DNA from: Clostridium tetanomorphum
GTDB lineage: Bacteria; Bacillota; Clostridia; Clostridiales; Clostridiaceae
DNA length: 64,000 bases
Direction: 5' to 3'
Assembly: GCF_017873215.1 (NCBI RefSeq)
Contig: NZ_JAGGKA010000018.1
Location: forward strand, 36,960-100,959
In this document: positions 56,982-64,000 of the stretch, one piece after another
Layout: each line of letters begins with the position of its first letter
Numbering within the stretch: the stretch's first letter is position 1
Translations under genes and position numbers: made by a program
The notes under the pieces: generated by a model
What the model saw: only the letters and a program-made list of their open reading frames with translations
What the model was told of the DNA's origin: nothing
Database searches by the model: none

Positions 56982-58001
56982 ATGGGGAAATTACTTGAAG
57001 TAAAAGATTTAAAAGTTTCTTTTCACACATATGCAGGAGAAGTCCAATCCGTTAGAGGAGTATCCTTCGATTTAGACAAAGGAGAAACTTTAGCTATAGT
57101 TGGAGAATCTGGATGCGGGAAAACTATAACATCAAAATCTATTATGAGATTAATACCTATGCCACCAGGAGAGATAAAGAAGGAGTCACAAATACTTTTT
57201 GAGGGGAAGGATATCTTAAAAATGTCTGACAAAGAGTTAAGGCAGTTAAGAGGAGAATCAATTAGTATGATATTTCAAGATCCTATGACTTCTTTGAATC
57301 CTACTATGAATATAGGTAATCAGATAGCAGAAAGTTTAATAATTCATAGGGGAATGAATAAAAAAGAAGCTTTAGAAGAAGCAGTTAAGATGCTAAAATT
57401 GGTTAATATTCCTAATGCAGAAAAAAGAGTAAATCAGTATCCACATGAATTTTCAGGTGGTATGAGACAAAGGGCTATGATAGCTATAGCTCTTGCATGT
57501 AATCCTAAAATTTTAATAGCAGATGAACCTACAACAGCATTAGATGTTACCATACAGGCTCAAATTATGGATCTTATAAAGGAACTTCAAAACAAGCTTG
57601 GAACTGCAGTAATACTTATAACACATGATTTAGGAGTTGTTGCTAGTGTAGCATCAAAAATCCAAGTAATGTATGCTGGTAAGATAATTGAGAGAGGAAC
57701 TACAGATGAAATATTCTTCAATGCTAAGCATCCGTATACTTGGGCTTTATTGCAATCAGTACCAAGGCTTGATACAAAACATAAAAATGAATTATATTCT
57801 ATACAAGGAACACCACCAGATCTTTTAAAACCACCAGTTGGGTGTCCATTTGCATCTAGATGCGAGTACTGTATGCAAATATGTAAAGAAGAAATGCCAG
57901 AGGTTACTAAAGTTAGTGATACTCATAATGTATTATGCTGGCTTCAGCATCCTTTAGCACCAAAGGTGGAAGCACCCATAGTTTCAGGAGGTGCAAAGTA
58001 A
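56982..58001 (+). CDS. oppD: Oligopeptide ABC transporter ATPase OppD
   Basis: A 339-residue ABC ATPase. Walker A GESGCGKTITS, Q-loop ISMIFQDPMTSLNPTM, signature FSGGMRQRAMIA, Walker B ILIADEPTTALDVT, H-loop ITHDLGV. The C-terminal oligopeptide-transport region has the iron-sulfur-type cysteines GCPFASRCEYCMQIC...VLCWL. SD AAGGAGG precedes the ATG. Its stop overlaps the oppF start (TAATG). Confidence 0.96.
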   Translation: MGKLLEVKDLKVSFHTYAGEVQSVRGVSFDLDKGETLAIVGESGCGKTITSKSIMRLIPMPPGEIKKESQILFEGKDILKMSDKELRQLRGESISMIFQDPMTSLNPTMNIGNQIAESLIIHRGMNKKEALEEAVKMLKLVNIPNAEKRVNQYPHEFSGGMRQRAMIAIALACNPKILIADEPTTALDVTIQAQIMDLIKELQNKLGTAVILITHDLGVVASVASKIQVMYAGKIIERGTTDEIFFNAKHPYTWALLQSVPRLDTKHKNELYSIQGTPPDLLKPPVGCPFASRCEYCMQICKEEMPEVTKVSDTHNVLCWLQHPLAPKVEAPIVSGGAK

Positions 58002-58963
58002 TGGAAAATAATAATTTAATAGAAGTGAAAAATTTAAAGAAATATTTTAAAGTAGGAAAAGATGCTTTATTAAAAGCAGTAGATGATGTAAGCTTTGCAA
58101 TAAGAAAAGGTGAAACATTGGGATTAGTTGGAGAATCTGGATGTGGTAAAACTACTTGTGGAAGAACAGTTTTAGGCCTTTATGAAGCAACAGAAGGGCA
58201 TGTTTTCTTTGATGGAATAGATATACATGGACTTAAGGGAAAGGATAAGAGAAGCTTTACTAAGAATGCACAAATTATTTTTCAGGATCCATATGCATCA
58301 TTAAATCCTAGAATGACTGTTGGAGAAATTATTGCTGAAGGTATAGATATCCATGGATTGTATAAAGGAAAAGAAAGAATAGATAAAATCTATAAATTAT
58401 TAGACTTAGTAGGGCTAAATAAAGAACATGCATCAAGATTTCCACATGAATTTTCAGGAGGTCAAAGACAGAGAATTGGAATAGCTAGAGCTTTGGCTGT
58501 AGAACCTAAATTTATAGTCTGTGATGAGCCTATTTCTGCTCTTGATGTATCTATACAGGCACAGGTGGTAAATTTATTAATTAAATTACAAAATGAATTA
58601 GGATTAACATATTTATTTATTGCTCATGATCTTTCTATGGTAAAACATATATCAGATAGAGTTGGTGTAATGTATTTAGGAACAATGGTTGAGCTAGCGT
58701 CTAGCCATGACTTATATGAAAAGCCATTACATCCATATACTCAAGCGCTTTTATCTGCAATACCAGTTCCTGATCCAGATGCGGAGAAAACTAGATCAAG
58801 AATAATGTTAGAAGGTGAAGTACCTAGTCCTATAAATCCTAAACCAGGTTGCAGATTTGCAGGTAGATGTAAATATGCGAAATCTATCTGTAAAGAAAAG
58901 TCTCCTGAGCTTAAAGAAATTGAAAAAGATCATTTTGTTGCTTGTCATTTGTTTAATGAATAA
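58001..58963 (+). CDS. oppF: Oligopeptide ABC transporter ATPase OppF
   Basis: A 320-residue ABC ATPase paired with OppD. Walker A GESGCGKTTCG, Q-loop IFQDPYASLNPRMTV, signature FSGGQRQRIGIA, Walker B FIVCDEPISALDVS, H-loop IAHDLSM, C-terminal cysteines GCRFAGRCKYAKSIC...VACHLF. The ATG at 58001 overlaps the oppD stop by one base and has AGGAGG upstream. A longer frame opening at 57935 lies inside oppD and is rejected. Confidence 0.96.
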   Translation: MENNNLIEVKNLKKYFKVGKDALLKAVDDVSFAIRKGETLGLVGESGCGKTTCGRTVLGLYEATEGHVFFDGIDIHGLKGKDKRSFTKNAQIIFQDPYASLNPRMTVGEIIAEGIDIHGLYKGKERIDKIYKLLDLVGLNKEHASRFPHEFSGGQRQRIGIARALAVEPKFIVCDEPISALDVSIQAQVVNLLIKLQNELGLTYLFIAHDLSMVKHISDRVGVMYLGTMVELASSHDLYEKPLHPYTQALLSAIPVPDPDAEKTRSRIMLEGEVPSPINPKPGCRFAGRCKYAKSICKEKSPELKEIEKDHFVACHLFNE

Positions 58964-58975
58964 TAGGTAGTTTAT

Positions 58976-59009
58976 ATAGAGTAAGGATAATCCTTGCTCT
59001 ATTTTTTTC
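58976..59009 (+). terminator. Terminator of the opp operon
   Basis: ATAGAGTAAGGA (58976-58987), loop TAA, TCCTTGCTCTAT (58991-59002), then TTTTTTT. Confidence 0.9.
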
Positions 59010-59144
59010 TATTGAAATTATCAATTGTGAACTAAAAGTGCATTGTACTTTTTTATAGTTGTGTATAATAAAATCTCTTCATGTAAAAACTAATTAATAT
59101 ATTAAGAAATTTTATAATTATTATTTTTAAGGGAAGGGATATTT

Positions 59145-59399
59145 ATGAGTAAGACACCTTTAAAAAAGGTTATTAAAGCAAAATTGAAGTCTAATAGAGA
59201 ACTAACTCCTGCAGAAAAACTTAGAGAAAAAATGAAATATGAAATTGCAGAAGAATTAGGATTAAAAGAAAAAGTAGATAAATATGGATGGAGTGGGTTA
59301 ACTTCAGAAGAAACAGGTAGAATTGGTGGTATAATGACCAAAAGAAAAAAAGAACTTAATATTCCTAAAAATGTTGACTTACTAAATAAAAATATATAA
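59145..59399 (+). CDS. Small acid-soluble spore protein, alpha/beta type (divergent)
   Basis: An 84-residue DNA-binding spore protein. The conserved blocks are MKYEIAEELGL, whose Glu-Ile bond is the usual GPR protease cut site, and YGWSGLTSEETGRIGGIMTKRKK, the second DNA-binding block. A basic N-terminal extension (PLKKVIKAKLKSNRELTPAEK) makes it differ from the short major SASPs. SD AAGGGAAGGG precedes the ATG. Probably expressed in the forespore; I could not confirm a sigmaG promoter. Confidence 0.85.
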   Translation: MSKTPLKKVIKAKLKSNRELTPAEKLREKMKYEIAEELGLKEKVDKYGWSGLTSEETGRIGGIMTKRKKELNIPKNVDLLNKNI

Positions 59400-59441
59400 T
59401 ATTTAGTAGGTATGAATTATTTACTAAAAGGAGTAAATTAG

Positions 59442-60179
59442 ATGGAGTGCTATAAGGATTTTGCTCAGATATATGATGAGTTAATAAAGGGAGATATAAA
59501 TTATAAAAAATGGTCTAATGCAATATTGGACCTATGTAATAAATATAATATTGAACAAAAGGATTATGTTGATTTAGGTTGTGGAACCGGAAATATAACT
59601 GAATTGGTAGGTAAATATTTCTCTAGTGTTTGGGCTGTGGATTTATCTAATGATATGCTTACCAAAGCAGAAGAAAAGTTAAGAGTTAAAGGAATAAAGG
59701 GCAAGTTTATTTGTCAAGATATAAGTGAATTAAATTTAAATAAGACTTTTGATTTAATAACTTGTTGTTTGGATTCAACAAATTATATAGTAGAAAATTA
59801 TAAGATAGAAAACTATTTTAAAAATGTATATAATCACTTAAAGAAAAATGGAATATTTATTTTTGATATTAATTCTCATTATAAACTAACGAAGATTTTA
59901 GGTAATAATATATATAATTATGATGATGAAGATGTTTATTATATATGGGAGAATAATCTTGAAGAGAATATAGTGGACATGTATTTAACTTTCTTTATTA
60001 AGGAGAATGAATTATATAAGAGATTTGATGAATTTCATCAAGAAAGAGCATATACTAAAGAAGAAATACAGGAATTAATAAAAGAATCTGGTTTTGAGAT
60101 TCTTCAAATACTAGATGATTATGAAGAAAAGCAATTAAGAGAAGATACAGAAAGAATAGTATATGTATTAACAAGATAA
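59442..60179 (+). CDS. Class I SAM-dependent methyltransferase
   Basis: A 245-residue methyltransferase. Motif I is [14 protein letters not shown], motif [19 protein letters not shown], post-motif [30 protein letters not shown]. The substrate is unknown; the family (YqeM/UbiE-like) includes small-molecule and protein methylases. SD AAAGGAG precedes the ATG. It lies 13 bp before hslO and is probably cotranscribed. Confidence 0.88.
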   Translation: MECYKDFAQIYDELIKGDINYKKWSNAILDLCNKYNIEQKDYVDLGCGTGNITELVGKYFSSVWAVDLSNDMLTKAEEKLRVKGIKGKFICQDISELNLNKTFDLITCCLDSTNYIVENYKIENYFKNVYNHLKKNGIFIFDINSHYKLTKILGNNIYNYDDEDVYYIWENNLEENIVDMYLTFFIKENELYKRFDEFHQERAYTKEEIQELIKESGFEILQILDDYEEKQLREDTERIVYVLTR

Positions 60180-60192
60180 TGGAGGTAATAAA

Positions 60193-61077
60193 ATGAGTGA
60201 TAAATTAGTAAAGGCTATTGCAAAGGATGGGCAGGTAAGAATAATTGGAGCTATAACTACTGAATTAGTAAATGAAGGGGTAAAATTACATAATTGTAGT
60301 GCAACCGCAGCTGCAGCTTTAGGAAGAATGCTTACAGCAGGTTCAATTATGGGAACTATGTTAAAGTCAGAAAAAGATACTCTTACAGTACAAATGTCAG
60401 GTGGTGGAGAAGCAAAAGGTATAGTAGTAACAGCATATTCAGATGGTCATGTAAAAGGATATATAGGAAATCCTAATGTAGATCTTCCAGCCAATGATAA
60501 AGGAAAACTTGATGTAGGTGGAGCTATTGGCAAGAATGGTAATTTAACAGTTATAAAGGATATGGGACTTAAGGAACCTTATGTAGGTCAAGTGCCAATA
60601 TATTCAGGAGAAATAGGTGATGATTTAGCTTATTACTTTACTGTATCAGAACAAACTCCTTCTGCTGTGGGATTAGGAGTATTAGTAAATAAAGATTTAA
60701 CTATAAAATCTGCAGGTGGATTTATTATACAAATGATGCCAGATGCAGACGAATTAACTGCAGATTTAATAACTTACAGACTTGAAGAGGTGCCATCCAT
60801 AACTGAGCTTATCTCAAAAGGAATGACTATTGAAGAAATATTAGAATTTATTTTTGAAGGAATGGATTTAAAGATATTAGAAAATATTAAACCTGAGTAT
60901 AGGTGTGATTGTTCAAAAGAGAGAGTTGAAAGAGCTCTTTTAAGTATAGGAAAAAAAGATCTAAAAGAGCTATATGATGACAATAAGAAGGAAGAATTGC
61001 AATGTCATTTTTGCAATAAAAAATATATATTTGAACACGAAGAAATAGGGCAATTATTAGAAAAAATGGAACAATAA
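60193..61077 (+). CDS. hslO: Redox-regulated chaperone Hsp33
   Basis: A 294-residue cytosolic holdase switched on by oxidation. N-terminal core with [38 protein letters not shown] and [14 protein letters not shown]. The C-terminal zinc switch has the four cysteines in the usual CxC / CxxC order ([23 protein letters not shown]). SD TGGAGG precedes the ATG. Confidence 0.96.
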   Translation: MSDKLVKAIAKDGQVRIIGAITTELVNEGVKLHNCSATAAAALGRMLTAGSIMGTMLKSEKDTLTVQMSGGGEAKGIVVTAYSDGHVKGYIGNPNVDLPANDKGKLDVGGAIGKNGNLTVIKDMGLKEPYVGQVPIYSGEIGDDLAYYFTVSEQTPSAVGLGVLVNKDLTIKSAGGFIIQMMPDADELTADLITYRLEEVPSITELISKGMTIEEILEFIFEGMDLKILENIKPEYRCDCSKERVERALLSIGKKDLKELYDDNKKEELQCHFCNKKYIFEHEEIGQLLEKMEQ

Positions 61078-61163
61078 AATACGAATGATTATAGAAAAAA
61101 CAGAGATAAAGTACTTGAAAGCTTTAGTGTAAAGTAATATAATTTATTTATAATAGAATATTT

Positions 61164-61315
61164 AATTTTAGGTACTATAAGTTTAAAATGAGAAAGTGGT
61201 GTAAATCCATTGCAGCCCCCGCTACTGTAAAAGTGAACGATTCCTATAATCCACTGGTTTTACCGGGAAGGAAGGAGGAGGATGATGCTTAAGCCAGGAG
61301 AACTGCCTAAATTTT
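61164..61315 (+). ncRNA. Cobalamin riboswitch
   Basis: Conserved parts in order: AAGTGGTGTAAATCCATTGC, AGCCCCCGCTACTGTAA, CCACTGG, GGGAAGG, GATGATGC and the B12 box AAGCCAGGAGAACTGCC (61291-61307). Outer stem P1: AATTTTAGG (61164-61172) with CCTAAATTT (61306-61314). It lies upstream of cobT. Confidence 0.95.
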
Positions 61316-61423
61316 TACTATATTCTTCGGAGGGAAGAGAAAAATAGTTAGCTATGATTTTTCCTCTTGCTGTTTTTAGTAAGGGGAATTTTAATTATTT
61401 TTAAATAATCATAGATTCTACAT

Positions 61424-61452
61424 ACCTCTACTTGAAAGTAGGGTAATTTTTT
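61424..61452 (+). terminator. Riboswitch-controlled terminator ahead of cobT
   Basis: ACC-CTAC (61424-61431) pairs with GTAG-GGT (61438-61444), followed by AATTTTTT, just before the cobT SD. A second hairpin (GAAAAATAG / CTATGATTTTTC, 61334-61362) lies between aptamer and terminator and may be the alternative fold. Confidence 0.7.
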
Positions 61453-61467
61453 AGAGGAGAGGGAAAA

Positions 61468-62544
61468 ATGAATTTATTACAAGAAACTTTAAATAATATT
61501 AAACCAGCAGATAAAGAGGCTATAAAAAAAGCTTGGGAAAGGATGGACAGTCTTAGTAAACCTATTGGCAGCTTAGGTAAATTAGAAGAAATAGCTGTTA
61601 AAATGGCAGGTATTACAGGGAAAGTAAAAAATCAAATAAATAAAAAGAATACTATAGTAATGTGTGCAGACAATGGAGTTTGGGAAGAAGGAGTAAGTGC
61701 ATGTCCACAAGAATTAACAGCTATAATAACAGATAACTATACAAGAGGAATAACTGGTATAGGTGTATTATCAGATTATGCAAAAGCAGATATTTGTGTA
61801 GTAGATATTGGTGTTAAAGCAGATTTTAAAAATCCTAAAGTAATTAATAAAAAGATAGCTTATGGAACAAGCAATATAGCAAAAGAACCTGCTATGACTA
61901 GGGAACAAACTATTAAAGCTATTGAAATAGGAATAGAAACAGTAGATAAACTTGTTAAAGAAGGTTATGATTTATTTGGAACTGGAGAAGCAGGAATGTG
62001 TAATACTGCTACTAGTGCTGCAGTAATAAGTGTACTTTCAGGCATGGATTCTGATATTGTAGTTGGAAAAGGTTCTGGTCTTACAGAAGAAGGCTTTGAA
62101 AATAAAAAAAGAGTAGTTAAGAAGGCAATAGAAATTAATAATCCAAATAAAAATGATGCTATAGATGTACTATCAAAAGTAGGAGGATTCGATATAGCTG
62201 GTATATGTGGTTGCTTTTTAGGAGCTGCTAAAAATAGAGTGCCAATAGTTATAGATGGAATAATATCATGTGCAGCTGCATTATGTGCATTTAGATTAAA
62301 TAATGATGTAAAAGATTTTATGTTTCCATCTCATCTATCTGCAGAACCAGGTGCTAAGTATGTAATGAAAGAAATAAATTTAGATCCTGGATTAAATATG
62401 GATATGAGGTTAGGGGAAGGTACTGGATGTCCAATAGAATTTTGCATAATTGAAGCAGCACTTTCTTTAATGAATAATATGGCTACATTAAAAGAAGCTA
62501 GTATACATAATAGTGAATTTTTTGTAGACATAAGAGAAAAGTAA
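61468..62544 (+). CDS. cobT: Nicotinate-nucleotide:dimethylbenzimidazole phosphoribosyltransferase
   Basis: Activates the lower-ligand base for the cobamide nucleotide loop. 358 residues. Blocks: SKPIGSLGKLEEIAVKMAGI, NTIVMCADNGVWEEGVSACP, TGEAGMCNTATSAAVISVLSG, GKGSGLTEEGFENKK, GGFDIAGICGCFLGAAKNRVP and FPSHLSAEPGAK. The catalytic Glu sits in the GEGTGCPIEF region. SD AGAGGAGAGGG precedes the ATG. Expression should fall when cobalamin binds the leader. No other cob genes are adjacent. Confidence 0.95.
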   Translation: MNLLQETLNNIKPADKEAIKKAWERMDSLSKPIGSLGKLEEIAVKMAGITGKVKNQINKKNTIVMCADNGVWEEGVSACPQELTAIITDNYTRGITGIGVLSDYAKADICVVDIGVKADFKNPKVINKKIAYGTSNIAKEPAMTREQTIKAIEIGIETVDKLVKEGYDLFGTGEAGMCNTATSAAVISVLSGMDSDIVVGKGSGLTEEGFENKKRVVKKAIEINNPNKNDAIDVLSKVGGFDIAGICGCFLGAAKNRVPIVIDGIISCAAALCAFRLNNDVKDFMFPSHLSAEPGAKYVMKEINLDPGLNMDMRLGEGTGCPIEFCIIEAALSLMNNMATLKEASIHNSEFFVDIREK

Positions 62545-62601
62545 TTAGCTTAATTTGAGGATTATCAAAGCTTTTAATAAAATTATAAATTATATATGAA
62601 A

Positions 62602-62630
62602 AAAGATTTGTTCTTACAAGTCTTTTTTTT
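62602..62630 (+). terminator. Terminator of cobT
   Basis: AAAGATTTGT (62602-62611), loop TCTT, ACAAGTCTTT (62616-62625), then Ts. Confidence 0.85.
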
Positions 62631-62631
62631 A

Positions 62632-62686
62632 TTGACAAAATAAGAAATAAGGGTTACAATTTAAATGAAATTGAAAATCATTATCA
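62632..62686 (+). promoter_or_regulatory. Flavodoxin promoter with Fur-box-like site
   Basis: TTGACA (62632-62637), 17-bp spacer, TACAAT (62655-62660). Just past the start point lies TGAAAATCATTATCA (62672-62686), a 7-1-7 dyad with one mismatch to TGATAAT-N-ATTATCA. Iron-dependent repression of flavodoxin is expected. Confidence 0.7.
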
Positions 62687-62701
62687 ATGAGGAGGAGAAT
62701 T

Positions 62702-63130
62702 ATGAAACATTTATCTGTAATTTATTGGAGTGGAACAGGAAATACTGAGGCTATGGCAAATGCTTTATCAGAAGGAGCTACAATGGATGGGGTTGAGATT
62801 AAAACTCTGAAAGTAGGGGAAGCAACAATTGATGATGTTGCATCTGCTGATGCAGTAGCTTTAGGATGTCCATCTATGGGTGCAGAGCAATTAGAAGAAG
62901 GAGAAATGGAACCTTTTGTGGAATCCATATCAACAGTAGTAAAGGGAAAGAAAATGGCACTCTTCGGATCTTACGGTTGGGGAAACGGAGAATGGATGGA
63001 AGAATGGCAGGAAAAAATGAAAAGTTATGGGGCGGAACTTGTAGATGATGGATTAATTATAAATGAGACACCTGATGAAGAGGGAATTGAAAAATGTAAG
63101 GAATTAGGAAAAGATTTAGCAAAAGCTTAA
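62702..63130 (+). CDS. Flavodoxin (short chain)
   Basis: A 142-residue FMN electron carrier that can replace ferredoxin under iron limitation. Phosphate-binding loop WSGTGNTEAMA, FMN-ring loops CPSMGAEQLEEGEMEPF and FGSYGWGNGEWMEEW. The ATG at 62702 is chosen: the ATG at 62687 is part of the region holding the SD (GAGGAGGAG), which ends 5 nt before 62702. Confidence 0.94.
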   Translation: MKHLSVIYWSGTGNTEAMANALSEGATMDGVEIKTLKVGEATIDDVASADAVALGCPSMGAEQLEEGEMEPFVESISTVVKGKKMALFGSYGWGNGEWMEEWQEKMKSYGAELVDDGLIINETPDEEGIEKCKELGKDLAKA

Positions 63131-63381
63131 TATAGTTGATATAGTTTTGAAGGGAAAAAATAAGTTTTTTAAATACTTATGCTTTGGGCTATAATCATTA
63201 TTCGCAATACTCTTTACCTGTACAGGTGAGAAAGTGGATGGTATACTGTTTCATGAGTTTTTCTAAGTTTCAGCTGGAGTAAAATATTTTTTAAGAAAAC
63301 TTTATCTGAAGCTTAGAAGAACTTAAATTTTTAAGTTTTTAAGTATTAATAAAAATAGCATAGGAATTTTGATAAAATATA
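63131..63381. other. Non-coding region with palindrome and long hairpin
   Basis: Holds a perfect 12-bp palindrome ACCTGTACAGGT (63216-63227) and a 17-bp pairing with two G-T wobbles, GTTTTTCTAAGTTTCAG (63257-63273) with CTGAAGCTTAGAAGAAC (63306-63322). No ORF. It may be a small RNA or a flavodoxin 3' structure; not identified. Confidence 0.4.
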
Positions 63382-63410
63382 TTGACAAAATTATTAATAT
63401 TAATTATAAT
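63382..63410 (+). promoter_or_regulatory. SigmaA promoter of the tRNA operon
   Basis: TTGACA (63382-63387), exactly 17 bp, TATAAT (63405-63410): full consensus, 27 bp before the first tRNA. Confidence 0.92.
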
Positions 63411-63437
63411 ATGTATTGTGTTAGTGATAAATTCTAT

Positions 63438-63513
63438 GGGCGCATAGCTCAGCTGGGAGAGCATCTGCCTTACAAGCAGGGGGTCACAGGTTCGAGCCCT
63501 GTTGTGCCCACCA
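63438..63513 (+). tRNA. tRNA-Val(UAC)
   Basis: 76 nt with encoded CCA. Anticodon loop CTTACAA. Acceptor stem GGGCGCA pairs with TGTGCCC. It is a partner for the valine T-box at 39540. Confidence 0.97.
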
Positions 63514-63520
63514 TAGAATT

Positions 63521-63596
<76 letters not shown>

Positions 63597-63601
63597 AAAA
63601 T

Positions 63602-63676
63602 GCGGGAGTGGCTCAGTGGTAGAGCGTCACCTTGCCAAGGTGAACGTCGCGAGTTCGAATCTCGTCTTCCGCTCCA
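63602..63676 (+). tRNA. tRNA-Gly(GCC)
   Basis: 75 nt with encoded CCA. Anticodon loop TTGCCAA. Acceptor stem GCGGGAG pairs with CTTCCGC (one G-T). Confidence 0.97.
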
Positions 63677-63687
63677 AAATTTAATAT

Positions 63688-63761
63688 GGCGCTATAGCCA
63701 AGTGGTAAGGCAAAGGTCTGCAACACCTCTATCCCCAGTTCAAGTCTGGGTGGCGCCTCCA
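63688..63761 (+). tRNA. tRNA-Cys(GCA)
   Basis: 74 nt with encoded CCA. Anticodon loop CTGCAAC. Acceptor stem GGCGCTA pairs with GGCGCC-side bases. Last gene of the tRNA operon. Confidence 0.96.
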
Positions 63762-63771
63762 AAATTGTTAG

Positions 63772-63806
63772 AAAGTAATCTATTGAATAGTAGATTACTT
63801 TTTTTA
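63772..63806 (+). terminator. Terminator of the tRNA operon
   Basis: AAAGTAATCTA (63772-63782) pairs with TAGATTACTTT (63791-63801), followed by TTTT. Confidence 0.9.
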
Positions 63807-63808
63807 TT

Positions 63809-64000
63809 GTGTGCCCAGCATGGGCAACAACTTGACGGTGAAAGTCCGTTGTGGGCTTGGTAGTGGGAACCACTAGCTGACGGCAAGGGTGTCCACCGTG
63901 AGGTAGAATCTGAAGGAAGCCGAAGGCAAAATCTTGGTCTGAGGAATACAAATTACATATAAGGCTTACTAAGGGTGGATGAGTTTGCAATACAAAACCA
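63809..64000 (+). mobile_element. Group II intron, 5' end (cut by window edge)
   Basis: Begins with the 5' splice motif GTGTG (63809-63813), then GCCCAGCATGGGC and the domain I motifs TGGTAGTGGGAACC, AGCTGACGGCAAGGGTGTC, GTGAGGTAGAATCTGAAGGA and GATATAAGGC-like ACATATAAGGC, as in bacterial group II introns. The reverse transcriptase ORF and domains V-VI would lie beyond the window. It starts 3 bp after the terminator U-run of the tRNA operon. Confidence 0.8.

Noticed and set aside
57935..58000. Extended N-terminus for oppF
   Set aside because: Lies wholly inside oppD; the ATG at 58001 has an SD and gives the normal OppF start.

Overview
The window is AT-rich, clostridial in style and codon use, and comes from a spore former: it carries an alpha/beta-type spore protein and a PdaB-like deacetylase. 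It also has a V-type ATPase, a T-box valS, a B12-riboswitch cobT and several amino-acid fermentation genes. The gene set fits a cluster I Clostridium that ferments histidine and glutamate, such as the C. tetani / C. cochlearium / C. tetanomorphum group. That species guess is an inference; no 16S rRNA is present.

Layout. 1-1762: end of a V-type ATPase operon (ntpB, ntpD). 1911-6212: a very large CoA-dehydratase-activase fusion protein. 6266-8952: two tandem GltS glutamate symporters with different control elements. 9550-16107: a solute-binding lipoprotein, a LemA pair, and a two-component system whose sensor has an extracellular solute-binding domain and whose regulator is NtrC-like. 16466-39463: a large histidine-utilisation island. 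It holds hutU, ftcD, hutI, a soluble chemoreceptor, a SARP-type regulator, a probable histidine racemase, a YuiF-like transporter, hutH, a sigma54-controlled cysteine desulfidase plus symporter, an amidohydrolase, a sigma54-controlled third gltS, a second ftcD, folT, fhs and fchA. 39486-43978: T-box valS and folC. 44113-52342: small housekeeping genes and the N-acetyl-DAP lysine genes. 53182-58963: the oppABCDF oligopeptide transporter. 59145-63130: SASP, methyltransferase, hslO, riboswitch-cobT and a Fur-box flavodoxin. 63382-64000: a Val-Phe-Gly-Cys tRNA operon with the 5' end of a group II intron directly behind its terminator.

How the genes fit together. Histidine enters by the YuiF-like carrier and is split by HutH, HutU and HutI to formiminoglutamate. 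FtcD (two copies) moves the formimino group to tetrahydrofolate. FchA and Fhs can then turn it into formate with ATP gain, with FolT bringing in folate. Glutamate is the other product, and three GltS carriers are encoded nearby.

The most striking observation is regulatory. The promoters of hutU, of the racemase-transporter-hutH operon, and of ftcD2 share one layout: a TAGAC-starting heptad, 4 bp, an NNGANGN heptad, 8 bp, then TATAAT. This is the published geometry of sites for SARP activators. A 1020-residue SARP/AfsR-like protein is encoded in the middle of the island, so a SARP-controlled histidine-fermentation regulon is proposed. Near-consensus sigma54 promoters with upstream dyads precede cdsB and gltS3.
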